Of a stretch of 24,470 nt of DNA, positions 13,367 through 20,003 are shown piece after piece. Made by a program: the position numbers and the translations under genes. The stretch is from a bacterium (GTDB lineage: Bacteria; Patescibacteriota; Microgenomatia; UBA1400; PJMF01). The number at the start of each line of letters is the position of its first letter. Within the stretch, counting starts at the first letter, position 1. A model generated the notes under the pieces. That model saw nothing but the letters and a program-made list of their open reading frames with translations. It did not search any database and was not told the DNA's origin. The stretch covers positions 1-24,470 of the forward strand of contig JAFRKU010000094.1 of NCBI GenBank assembly GCA_017431585.1. Reading direction: 5' to 3'.

Positions 13367-14086
13367 TTATATTCCTAGCAAAAAATGCGTGAATGCTTGA
13401 AAAGTGGGGGTGGTGAGTTGAGAAATAATTGATTTGCCGCCAAAAATTGGCAAAATAAGCAGGAGGGAAACAATGAGGCCAAAATGGCGATTGAAAGCAT
13501 CGTAGCGGTGGCGAGCCTCACTGGAGGGCAAGAGGGCGCGCAAAATATGATGGCCGTCGAGGGGGTAGAGGGGGACGAGGTTGAAAATGCCTAAAGATAG
13601 GTTAACACTGAAAAGTTGGACTAAAAATAACATCAAAGGCAAAGTATAACTACTTGTGGGGATAAATTGCAGGCCGAAACGTAAAAAAATGGCGATGAGA
13701 GCGGCTAAAATGAAGTTGCTGGCTGGACCAGCGGCAGCAATGAGGGCGCCGTCGGTGACGGGGCGGCGGAGATTGTAGGCATCGAATTCGACGGGTTTGC
13801 CCCAGCCGAAACCGGTGGTGATAATCAAGAGTGTGCCGACGGGGTCCAGATGGCGCAGGGGGTTGAGGCTGAGGCGGCCTTGGAGACGGGGGTTGGGGTC
13901 GCCGAGGCGATCGGCGGCAAGAGCGTGGGCAAATTCGTGGATAGTCAGGGCGATCAGGAGGCAAGCGAGAGTGGTGAGCGTTTGGATGGGTGAGCTTAAT
14001 AAAGTGGCTAAACGTCCGCCAAAAATTAGCTCCAGGATGAGGAGGAAAAGAATAATTCGCCAGGTTGGTTGCAAAGTGACGCGCAT
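13367..14086 (-). CDS. M50-family (site-2-protease-like) zinc metalloprotease
   Basis: This encodes 239 residues, a short integral membrane member of the S2P/Rip family with no PDZ domain. The zinc site HEFAH spans residues 50-54 (IALTIHEFAHALAADRLGDPNPRLQGRLSLNPLRHLDPVG). The second motif, FNLVPLYPLDGHHILRALLP, brings the third metal ligand Asp. GWGKPVEFD and AAAGPASNFILA are typical of the subgroup. It likely cleaves membrane-embedded proteins within the bilayer; the substrate is unknown. Its -10 (14102-14107) lies 15 nt from the ATG, giving a leader of only about eight bases. It shares a divergent promoter region with rpmB and is followed by the MBL gene. Confidence 0.93.
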   Translation of the reverse strand: MRVTLQPTWRIILFLLILELIFGGRLATLLSSPIQTLTTLACLLIALTIHEFAHALAADRLGDPNPRLQGRLSLNPLRHLDPVGTLLIITTGFGWGKPVEFDAYNLRRPVTDGALIAAAGPASNFILAALIAIFLRFGLQFIPTSSYTLPLMLFLVQLFSVNLSLGIFNLVPLYPLDGHHILRALLPSSEARHRYDAFNRHFGLIVSLLLILPIFGGKSIISQLTTPTFQAFTHFLLGI

Positions 14087-14101
14087 AATCTGGTACTTGA
14101 T

Positions 14102-14110
14102 ATTATAGCA
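14102..14110 (-). promoter_or_regulatory. Extended -10 of the M50/MBL pair
   Basis: Reverse-strand TGC-TATAAT, 15 nt before ATG 14086. It lies 10 bp from the divergent rpmB -10. Confidence 0.6.
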
Positions 14111-14116
14111 TAAATA

Positions 14117-14125
14117 TGATATAAT
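14117..14125 (+). promoter_or_regulatory. Extended -10 of rpmB
   Basis: TGA-TATAAT, 29 nt before ATG 14155; the short leader holds the ribosome-binding site AAAAGAGGT. Confidence 0.65.
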
Positions 14126-14154
14126 AGGCGAGCAAATAGAGAAAAGAGGTAAAT

Positions 14155-14364
14155 ATGTCGAGTTTTATAGTGAAATATCCGAAAGTGGCCAGCGTGGGCT
14201 TTAATGTGTCGCACGCGAAAAATCGGACCAAACGCGCGTATAAATACAATTTGCAGACGGTGACTTTGGTGGATAAATCGGGTAAAAGAATTAAAATGAA
14301 ATTGCCGGCGCGTTTGATTCGAACCATGAAGAAGCACGGAGTGGTGCAAACGTACTCAAAATAA
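14155..14364 (+). CDS. rpmB: Ribosomal protein bL28
   Basis: This encodes 69 residues. The core FNVSHAKNRTKRAYKYNLQTVTLVDKSGKRIKMKLPARLIRTMKKHG matches the L28 pattern NxVSHAxxxTKRxxxPNLQ. L28 is a component of the large ribosomal subunit. The N-terminus lacks the CxxxG-type start seen in many L28 proteins and begins SSFIVKYPKVASVG instead. The protein is strongly basic. It is transcribed alone from an extended -10 promoter with a good ribosome-binding site and, unlike most genes here, has a true leader. Confidence 0.88.
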   Translation: MSSFIVKYPKVASVGFNVSHAKNRTKRAYKYNLQTVTLVDKSGKRIKMKLPARLIRTMKKHGVVQTYSK

Positions 14365-14370
14365 GATTTA

Positions 14371-14390
14371 TTATTGCATAATTACCGCAA
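14371..14390. repeat. Partial dispersed element after rpmB
   Basis: TTATTGCATAATTACCGCAA, read in reverse, matches the TTGCGGTAATTATGC core of 12690-12732. It lies 7 bp after the rpmB stop. Confidence 0.55.
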
Positions 14391-14424
14391 AAGGCGGGTG
14401 GGTGCTGCCTAGGTGGAGTCGTTT

Positions 14425-14448
14425 GTACTGACATTGTACTGACAATGT
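14425..14448. repeat. Direct repeat / hairpin between rpmB and fmt ends
   Basis: GTACTGACA occurs at 14425-14433 and 14436-14444. ACATTGT (14431-14437) pairs with ACAATGT (14442-14448) across ACTG. No T-run follows on either strand, so a terminator role is not certain. Confidence 0.5.
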
Positions 14449-14459
14449 ACGGACAAAAG

Positions 14460-15320
14460 TCACATAGAGGTAATTTTACTTTGGATGCTGGTCCAGGGTT
14501 TGGCGGTGTCGCCTTCGAGGCGGACGCGATTGAGGACGAGACGGCTGGCGGCCAGATGGGCGCGCAAAAGTTGCAAGCGCTTGTCGCCGGCGGCAGTGGG
14601 GGCGAGTGTCCAGGCGAGCGGCCAAGGCGAAAAAGCGCGGATCATGGCTTCGTGATGGGGGGCGAGGGCGGGGTCAAAAAGTTGGTCCCAAGGGATAAAA
14701 GCGTCTTGTTTGGTGAGTTTGGGGGCAAAAGTGGGTGCGCCCACTTGGGGCTGGAGGGCTTTTTTGCCGGAGGCAAATTCGAACAATAACGCGCCCACGT
14801 GGGCGCGCGCCAGAGCAAAAGCGTGCTGGTAGTAGGCGGCGGCGTCCCAGGCGGGGTCGACGGGGAAAGGAATTTGGGCAAGCAGGTCGCCGGCGTCCAT
14901 TTCTGGAGTGAGGGTCATGATGGAGACGGCGGATTCTTTTTGGCGATGGAGCAAGACAAATTGGCCGGGGCTGGCGCCGCGCCACTCGGGTAAGCGCGAG
15001 GGGTGGACATTGACGGCCAAAAGCTTGGGCCAGGCGACGAGCCAGCGGGGGATATAAAAACCGAAATCCACGACGAGCAAAAAATCACAGGCAGGCAATT
15101 GGTTTTTGAGGGCGGAATCAATTTTTTTATCAGAGTAAAAGACCGGTAAATGGTGATTTTTTGCCCAGATATCGCTGGGGGCGGGAGTGGGGATGCGGTG
15201 GCGGCCGACGGGGCGGGGGACAGGGGAGAGGACACCGACACAAGTGAAACCGGCGTCAAGCAAGCCTTGGGCGCAAGTGAGACCGGATTGATTGGTGGTA
15301 GCGAGCAAAAATGTGTACAC
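14460..15320 (-). CDS. fmt: Methionyl-tRNA formyltransferase
   Basis: This encodes 286 residues from GTG 15320, directly after the def stop, with GGAGAA upstream inside def. It formylates Met-tRNA(fMet) using 10-formyltetrahydrofolate. The formyltransferase signature VNVHPSRLPEWRGASPGQFVLL holds Asn104 and His106, and LTPEMDAGDLLAQ holds the third catalytic residue Asp142. The C-terminal tRNA-binding domain is recognisable from FSPWPLAWT. It is somewhat shorter than the roughly 315 residues common in bacteria. It lies downstream of def, the usual partner that later removes the formyl group. Confidence 0.93.
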   Translation of the reverse strand: MYTFLLATTNQSGLTCAQGLLDAGFTCVGVLSPVPRPVGRHRIPTPAPSDIWAKNHHLPVFYSDKKIDSALKNQLPACDFLLVVDFGFYIPRWLVAWPKLLAVNVHPSRLPEWRGASPGQFVLLHRQKESAVSIMTLTPEMDAGDLLAQIPFPVDPAWDAAAYYQHAFALARAHVGALLFEFASGKKALQPQVGAPTFAPKLTKQDAFIPWDQLFDPALAPHHEAMIRAFSPWPLAWTLAPTAAGDKRLQLLRAHLAASRLVLNRVRLEGDTAKPWTSIQSKITSM

Positions 15321-15902
15321 TTAAAATTCTCCGTATAAATCAATTAAATCTTGGGGAGTTATTTTTTGCAATTGGTCTTGGTCGGCCACCTCGTGATACA
15401 ATTGAGTGCCTTGCGACAAAGCGTGATCGGTAAACAAAATGCCGTCTAAATGATCAAATTCGTGTTGGAAAACGCGGCTGGCAAAGTTGGTGAAGTGTTC
15501 ATGATAGGTGACCAATTGGCCGTTTTCTAGCCTTTGGTAGGTGACATCGATCCAGGGCCAGCGGGCGACGGGGGCATAAATGTGGGGAATGGAGAGACAA
15601 CCTTCGAGTTCTGCCTTGTCTTTGGGAGAAGCACCGAAGTTTTTTTCTTGTGGATGATTTGTGATCGAAGGGTTGATAAAATAATGATACACAGGAATTT
15701 TTTCATTGGCATTTTTTGGTAAATTGACGGCGAAAACACGGAGGTGGACGTCAATTTGAGGGGCGGCGAGTCCCACGCCAATATCCGAATGCATCAAGGT
15801 ATTTTGTAAGTCGGTGAGCAAACGCTTGAGGTGGCGGTCGGGGCGACTGACAGGCTGGCTGGGCTCGCGGAGGTTTAAATTGGGGACGGTGACGATTTTC
15901 AT
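15321..15902 (-). CDS. def: Peptide deformylase
   Basis: This encodes 193 residues. It removes the formyl group from the N-terminus of new proteins. All three motifs are intact: GVGLAAPQ at 42-49, EGCLS at 100-104 with metal ligand Cys102, and HEFDH at 147-151 with the two His ligands and catalytic Glu148. A stretch around residues 60-98 (PKNANEKIPVYHYFINPSITNHPQ) is slightly longer than in E. coli. The ATG overlaps the stop of the O-antigen ligase gene as ATGA, and fmt follows without a gap. Confidence 0.96.
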   Translation of the reverse strand: MKIVTVPNLNLREPSQPVSRPDRHLKRLLTDLQNTLMHSDIGVGLAAPQIDVHLRVFAVNLPKNANEKIPVYHYFINPSITNHPQEKNFGASPKDKAELEGCLSIPHIYAPVARWPWIDVTYQRLENGQLVTYHEHFTNFASRVFQHEFDHLDGILFTDHALSQGTQLYHEVADQDQLQKITPQDLIDLYGEF

Positions 15903-18064
15903 GACGAGCTCCCTTCTGTCAGCTGGCGCTCTAATTGCTCGACTTGAATTTGGACGTCTTGATCATTGGGTTCGATGAAAGCCAGATAATAGCGGTAATG
16001 CGACAAAGCGAGCTTGAGATCACCGCGTTGCTGGGCCCTTTGGGCAGCAAGGCGGCGGGCGTCGCCGTATAGTGGCCGTAAATCCAGTGTTTTTTGTAAA
16101 TATTCATCGCTGGCGGTTGTGTCGCCCATCAGTTCGAGTAAATTAGCATAATTGTAGGTGAGTTTGGGGTCGGTGGGGGACAATTGCATGGCGGTTTGGA
16201 GGGTGGATTGGGCTGCTTCGAGTAAATCTGGTTGGAGAGTGGAGAGGACCGAGAGAGTGCGAGCGCGAGTTTTGTAGTAATTGAGGTGGTGGGGATTGAG
16301 GCGTAGGGCATGGTTGCTGAGGGCGAGGGCTTGATCAATGAAGGCCTGGATTTGAGAGGAATCAGGGTTTTGCTGGGACAAACCGACGGCCACTTGGGCG
16401 TAATAGTCGGCTAATTCCACTTGATAAAGGGCTTCTTGCGGGCGTAAACGGACGGCTTGAGCACAATATGGCAAAGCGACAGAAACGGCGCTACTGGTGA
16501 TTAATTTTTTGCACAAGGCGTAATTGCGGTCGGCTTCCCAGGTGAAATAGACTTGACTGAGCAGATAAGTGGCGATGACGACACTGACGGCGAGGGCGGG
16601 TTTTGACCAGCGGGCGGGTGCGAGAGTATCGCGGACAGATAATGCTGATTGATCAGTAATAATTAAGGCACAAATGCCAAAAAAGAGATACATGAGGACC
16701 TGGACGGTGACGGTGGAAAAGCCGAAAAAATTGGTGACGGATAAAGCGAGTGTGGCGGCAAAAATACCGATGAGAAGGGGAAAATTGGCGTTGTTTTCAG
16801 AGCGAGGCGACCAGAGATAGGTGATGGTTACCCAGGTGAGCACGGCGAAGAGACTTAAGTAAGTCAGCAGACCGAAAGTGCCGCTATTGGCGGCTAAATT
16901 GAGCAGTTCATTGTGGGCTTTGTTGTAGAGGAAGTCCCATTCGCTAGTCCAATTGTGATCGGTGGGGCGAAAAGCATAGTAACTATAGGCAAAAGTTTCC
17001 ACGCCTGTGCCGAACCAGGGATAATGACGCCAGATATCGAGGGCGCCACGCCAGACGATTTTGCGGATGTCGGCGGAATCCGTGATGTGGACATCTAGGC
17101 CTTGTAAGTGGGCGGGCAGGCCCATGTCGATTGTTTCCTGGGCTTGGGCGCGGTGGATGATTTGTTGCCAAGAAGGCGTATATTGAGTGCCCCAGATTAA
17201 AGAAATGAGGATAAAACCTGCGAGCACCAGGCTTGCACGGCGCAGATGGGGTAAGACGGGTTGACGGCGGCGCCACCAGGCGAAGCCGAAGAGAATGATG
17301 GTCACAAACAGACCAGTAAAAAAAGCTAAAATTCCCGAGCGCGATTTGGTGAAAATGAGGCTGGCGTAATTGAGATAGACACTGAGAGGAAGGACAATAG
17401 TAGAAAACTTATCGGATTGATTATCATGGCGAGAAAATAGATGGTGATCGTCAAGAAGAAAAGCTGTTCCTAATCCTATAATAAAAACATTATAGGCGGC
17501 TAACCAGTTAGGCTGGCCAAAGGTGGCATAGACTCGATTTTGGACGTCTTGGACCCAGCAGGCGACATTGAAGTGGCCTTTGATAATCAAGCAGCTGAAA
17601 GAGTGACCGAAGTGTTCGCCGGCAGCGTATAAACTGACGAGAATACTACTGACAAAAAGACCTTGACAGAGGCGGCGCAAGCCTGATCTATCTAAATTAC
17701 TCACAGCAGCGGCGTACAAAACCAGATAAGCAAGGGTGGAGAGGAGACCGCCATTGAGGCGGGTGTAGTAACCGAGCCAGGAAGTGCGTGGATGCCAGGA
17801 CAGGAGGGTGGAGATGATTTGAGAGAGCAAAAAGAGGACCAGGGGCCAATCCAGAAGGCTGCGGCGGTAGATGAACTGGCGGGAGGTGATCATGCGGGCG
17901 ACATAACAAAAGCCGATCAGACACACGAAAACGTAAACGTAGAGCATTTTATTGAACTCAAAAAGCTCGTCGGAAGCCCAACAAAACACAAAAGGGAGCG
18001 TGCTGACTAAAATAGTTAGCAACCAATTGGTGATTTTTTGCCAAAATTGTCCAGATTTAAGCAT
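15899..18064 (-). CDS. O-antigen ligase (Wzy_C) family membrane protein with C-terminal TPR region
   Basis: This encodes 721 residues. ATG 18064 is chosen because an extended -10 (TGA-TACAAT) lies 7 nt upstream; the longer frame to 18121 would cross that promoter. The first roughly 520 residues contain about a dozen hydrophobic segments. Near residues 365-390 the hallmark periplasmic loop appears: GTGVETFAYSYYAFRP ... YNKAHNELLNLAANSGTFGLLTYL. This family polymerises or transfers lipid-linked glycans outside the membrane, or O-glycosylates proteins. The C-terminal part, about 555-710, is soluble and helical with TPR-like repeats (ALALSNHALRLNPHHLNYYKTRA; LQTAMQLSPTDPKLTYNYANLLELMGD; YLQKTLDLRPLYGDARRLAA). 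TPR-bearing members are often glycosyl-to-protein transferases, but the acceptor is not predictable. It is the first gene of an operon with def and fmt. Confidence 0.9.
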   Translation of the reverse strand: MLKSGQFWQKITNWLLTILVSTLPFVFCWASDELFEFNKMLYVYVFVCLIGFCYVARMITSRQFIYRRSLLDWPLVLFLLSQIISTLLSWHPRTSWLGYYTRLNGGLLSTLAYLVLYAAAVSNLDRSGLRRLCQGLFVSSILVSLYAAGEHFGHSFSCLIIKGHFNVACWVQDVQNRVYATFGQPNWLAAYNVFIIGLGTAFLLDDHHLFSRHDNQSDKFSTIVLPLSVYLNYASLIFTKSRSGILAFFTGLFVTIILFGFAWWRRRQPVLPHLRRASLVLAGFILISLIWGTQYTPSWQQIIHRAQAQETIDMGLPAHLQGLDVHITDSADIRKIVWRGALDIWRHYPWFGTGVETFAYSYYAFRPTDHNWTSEWDFLYNKAHNELLNLAANSGTFGLLTYLSLFAVLTWVTITYLWSPRSENNANFPLLIGIFAATLALSVTNFFGFSTVTVQVLMYLFFGICALIITDQSALSVRDTLAPARWSKPALAVSVVIATYLLSQVYFTWEADRNYALCKKLITSSAVSVALPYCAQAVRLRPQEALYQVELADYYAQVAVGLSQQNPDSSQIQAFIDQALALSNHALRLNPHHLNYYKTRARTLSVLSTLQPDLLEAAQSTLQTAMQLSPTDPKLTYNYANLLELMGDTTASDEYLQKTLDLRPLYGDARRLAAQRAQQRGDLKLALSHYRYYLAFIEPNDQDVQIQVEQLERQLTEGSSS

Positions 18065-18071
18065 AGCTTGT

Positions 18072-18077
18072 ATTGTA
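18072..18077 (-). promoter_or_regulatory. -10 element of the O-antigen ligase operon (leaderless)
   Basis: Reverse-strand TACAAT with extended TGA, 7 nt before ATG 18064. Confidence 0.6.
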
Positions 18078-18114
18078 TCACACCGGGCGGGTAAAACGGT
18101 TGGCAAATTGCTAT

Positions 18115-18143
18115 TTGACAAGTGTAGATTTTTAGTCTACAAT
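18115..18143 (+). promoter_or_regulatory. Promoter with overlapping inverted repeat, for the acidic helical protein
   Basis: TTGACA (18115-18120), a 17-bp spacer and TACAAT (18138-18143). The inverted repeat TGTAGA (18123-18128) / TCTACA (18136-18141) fills the spacer and runs into the -10, a placement typical of a repressor operator. Confidence 0.7.
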
Positions 18144-18167
18144 GGGGGTGATTAGGAAAAGGAAGTT

Positions 18168-18644
18168 ATGGCACAAGATACACAAATCTCGCAATCATTG
18201 GAAGATCAGAGCATTTTCGATCTGGTGGGTGACACTGACGGCACACCAGAAGAGCGAGAGAGATTTTTGGACGAGTTGCAAAAGGTGGTATGGGACGATT
18301 TTTTGGACAATGATGTGGAATTATTGTTGACGGAGGATGAATTGCAGCCTTTGGAAGAGATTGTCAGCCGGCCAGAGACGGATCAGCTGACCAAACAGCA
18401 AGAAATTGTGAAATATTTGGAGTCCAAAATCCCGGATTTGGAAGAGATCATGATGGAAAAAGCCTTGAAACTCAAGGAAGATTTGCTCAATGAGCGCATT
18501 GCCGGGATGGAACAGATGTATGCGGACAAACCCGAGGCGCTAGCGCGGATCACGGAAGCGCGCCAAGCGATGGCGGCGGGCAAATATTATGACGCGATTG
18601 TCCGGCTGTATGAGGCGGATACAGCGCCACAGACGGCGGCCTGA
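18168..18644 (+). CDS. Acidic helical hypothetical protein (DUF5663-like)
   Basis: This encodes 158 residues, with ribosome-binding site AAAGGAAG before ATG 18168. The protein is strongly acidic and almost entirely helical, without membrane segments. Repeated patterns of the type ERERFLDELQKVVWDDFLDNDVELLLTEDELQPLEEIV and EIVKYLESKIPDLEEIMMEKALKLKEDLL resemble the short acidic helical domains (DUF5663-like) frequent in Patescibacteria; this naming is tentative. Unlike most genes here it has a full -35/-10 promoter, a real leader and a candidate operator, so it seems separately regulated. No function is known. Confidence 0.65.
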   Translation: MAQDTQISQSLEDQSIFDLVGDTDGTPEERERFLDELQKVVWDDFLDNDVELLLTEDELQPLEEIVSRPETDQLTKQQEIVKYLESKIPDLEEIMMEKALKLKEDLLNERIAGMEQMYADKPEALARITEARQAMAAGKYYDAIVRLYEADTAPQTAA

Positions 18645-18839
18645 TAGCCTATAATTTGTGACCGAAAAAATACCGAAAATTGATGAAATGGTGCGGATTT
18701 TCGTGTAGTGTAAAATTTGTACAAAGTTTCTGTTTTAAACCGATATACGGCTAAAAATTAGTTCGCATTTTTTCTGAGCGATTGACGATCGGGGGCAAAA
18801 TTGGTCACTTTTGTCACTTTGGGTAGAGATAATATACCC
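18645..18839. other. Intergenic region upstream of dprA
   Basis: No gene or clear terminator seen. It contains a CCTATAA word at 18650 and the dprA -10 at its right edge. Confidence 0.4.
18828..18833 (+). promoter_or_regulatory. -10 element of dprA (leaderless)
   Basis: GATAAT ends 6 nt before ATG 18840; there is no ribosome-binding site. It is weaker than the other leaderless promoters because the TGn extension is missing. Confidence 0.5.
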
Positions 18840-19946
18840 ATGACAGATAAATTAATTTGGGGTTTAATCGGGGCGGCGCAAGTGGGGGCGGCGAGCCAAA
18901 GGCGGATATATCGCTATTTGGAGCATCATCAGATGACGCTGGCGCAAGGGTGGGCGAATTTGGCTACTTGGGGCAGGGTGGTGAAGCTGCCGGCGGATAA
19001 GCTGGCGCGGCTGCTGGCAGTGCAAAAAGAGTGGCCGCTGGAGCGGTGGCAGGCGTATTTGGCGAAAATGGGTTGGCAAATATGCGTACTGGGCGAGGCT
19101 AATTTTCCGCGATTGCTAGCGCATATTCCTGATTTTCCGGTGGTATTGTTTTATCAGGGGCAAATTGAGGTGCTGCAAGGCAATTCGCTGGCGGTGGTGG
19201 GGGCGCGGCGGATGACGCACTACGGTCGGGCGGTAATCGAGGAGTTGCTGGACGAGAGATTGTGCCAGGTGACGATCGTGTCGGGGTTGATGACGGGGGT
19301 GGATGTGAGCGCACATAGCCGGGCGCTGGCGATTGGGGCACCGACGGCGGCTTTTTTGGGCTATGGACTGGAGTTGACGTGGCCGGCGGGGGCACGGGAG
19401 TGTCGGGCACAAATTTTGGCGGCCGGCGGGGCGATTATTAGTGAATTTGCGCCTTGGGAAGCGCCGGTGGCACGCAATTTTCCGATTCGCAATCGGCTGG
19501 TGGCGGGCAGCACGTGCGCGACGCTGGTGATCGAGGCGGCTGTGAGATCTGGCAGTTTGATCACGGCCAATTTGGCGGCGGATTACGGGCGGGAGGTGAT
19601 GGCGGTGCCGGGTTCGATTTTTAATGAGCGCTCGGTGGGATGTCTGGAATTAATTGCCCAAGGGGCAACGATGGTGCGCACCAGCCAACAAATTGGGGAA
19701 GTTTTGCAAAATTTGGGCGTGGCGGTGGCGGAGACGGGCAAGGAGGCGAGCGCTGGACCCACAAAGGTGGTAATTGAGGACGAGTGGCAGAAAAAAGTGC
19801 TCGAGTTGCTGCAGGCGGGACCGGCGGAAACGGAGCAGTTGGTAGCGGCTTTGGGGGATCAGCAGGCGGTGGCGACGGCGTGCACTTGGCTGGAATTGAT
19901 GGGCGAAATTGCGCGAGACGAAGCGGGGCGCTGGCAAGCGAGTTGA
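18840..19946 (+). CDS. dprA: DNA-processing protein DprA (Smf)
   Basis: This encodes 368 residues from ATG 18840; the in-frame TTG at 18801 lies upstream of the -10 and is rejected. DprA binds incoming single-stranded DNA and loads RecA during natural transformation. The Rossmann-type core is clear: LAVVGARRMTHYGRAV, TIVSGLMTGVDVSAHSRAL, FLGYGLELTWPAGARE, GGAIISEFAPWEAPVARNFPIRNRLVAG and VIEAAVRSGSLITANLAADYGREVMAVPGS. The N-terminal region (residues 1-80) is helical. The C-terminal roughly 60 residues form the winged-helix domain (VLELLQAGPAETEQLVAAL ... LELMGEIARDEAGRWQ). Its stop codon abuts a palindromic element. The presence of dprA fits the uptake-competent, DNA-scavenging lifestyle proposed for such small genomes. 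Confidence 0.95.
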   Translation: MTDKLIWGLIGAAQVGAASQRRIYRYLEHHQMTLAQGWANLATWGRVVKLPADKLARLLAVQKEWPLERWQAYLAKMGWQICVLGEANFPRLLAHIPDFPVVLFYQGQIEVLQGNSLAVVGARRMTHYGRAVIEELLDERLCQVTIVSGLMTGVDVSAHSRALAIGAPTAAFLGYGLELTWPAGARECRAQILAAGGAIISEFAPWEAPVARNFPIRNRLVAGSTCATLVIEAAVRSGSLITANLAADYGREVMAVPGSIFNERSVGCLELIAQGATMVRTSQQIGEVLQNLGVAVAETGKEASAGPTKVVIEDEWQKKVLELLQAGPAETEQLVAALGDQQAVATACTWLELMGEIARDEAGRWQAS

Positions 19947-19966
19947 TTATTATTGCAGATTTTGCG
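19946..19966. repeat. Palindrome-family element at the dprA stop
   Basis: ATTATTATTGCAGATTTTGC begins at the last base of the dprA TGA and matches 17 of 21 positions of the hairpin upstream of leuS. Confidence 0.5.
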
Positions 19967-19987
19967 CCAATGAAATGGCAAGTGTGG

Positions 19988-19996
19988 TGTTATAAT
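19988..19996 (+). promoter_or_regulatory. Extended -10 of topA (leaderless)
   Basis: TGT-TATAAT ends 7 nt before ATG 20004. Confidence 0.65.
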
Positions 19997-20003
19997 CAAG
20001 GAC

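Noticed and set aside
4628..19966. CRISPR array from the recurrent short palindromes
   Set aside because: Copies are isolated, variable and kilobases apart, without regular spacers or cas genes.
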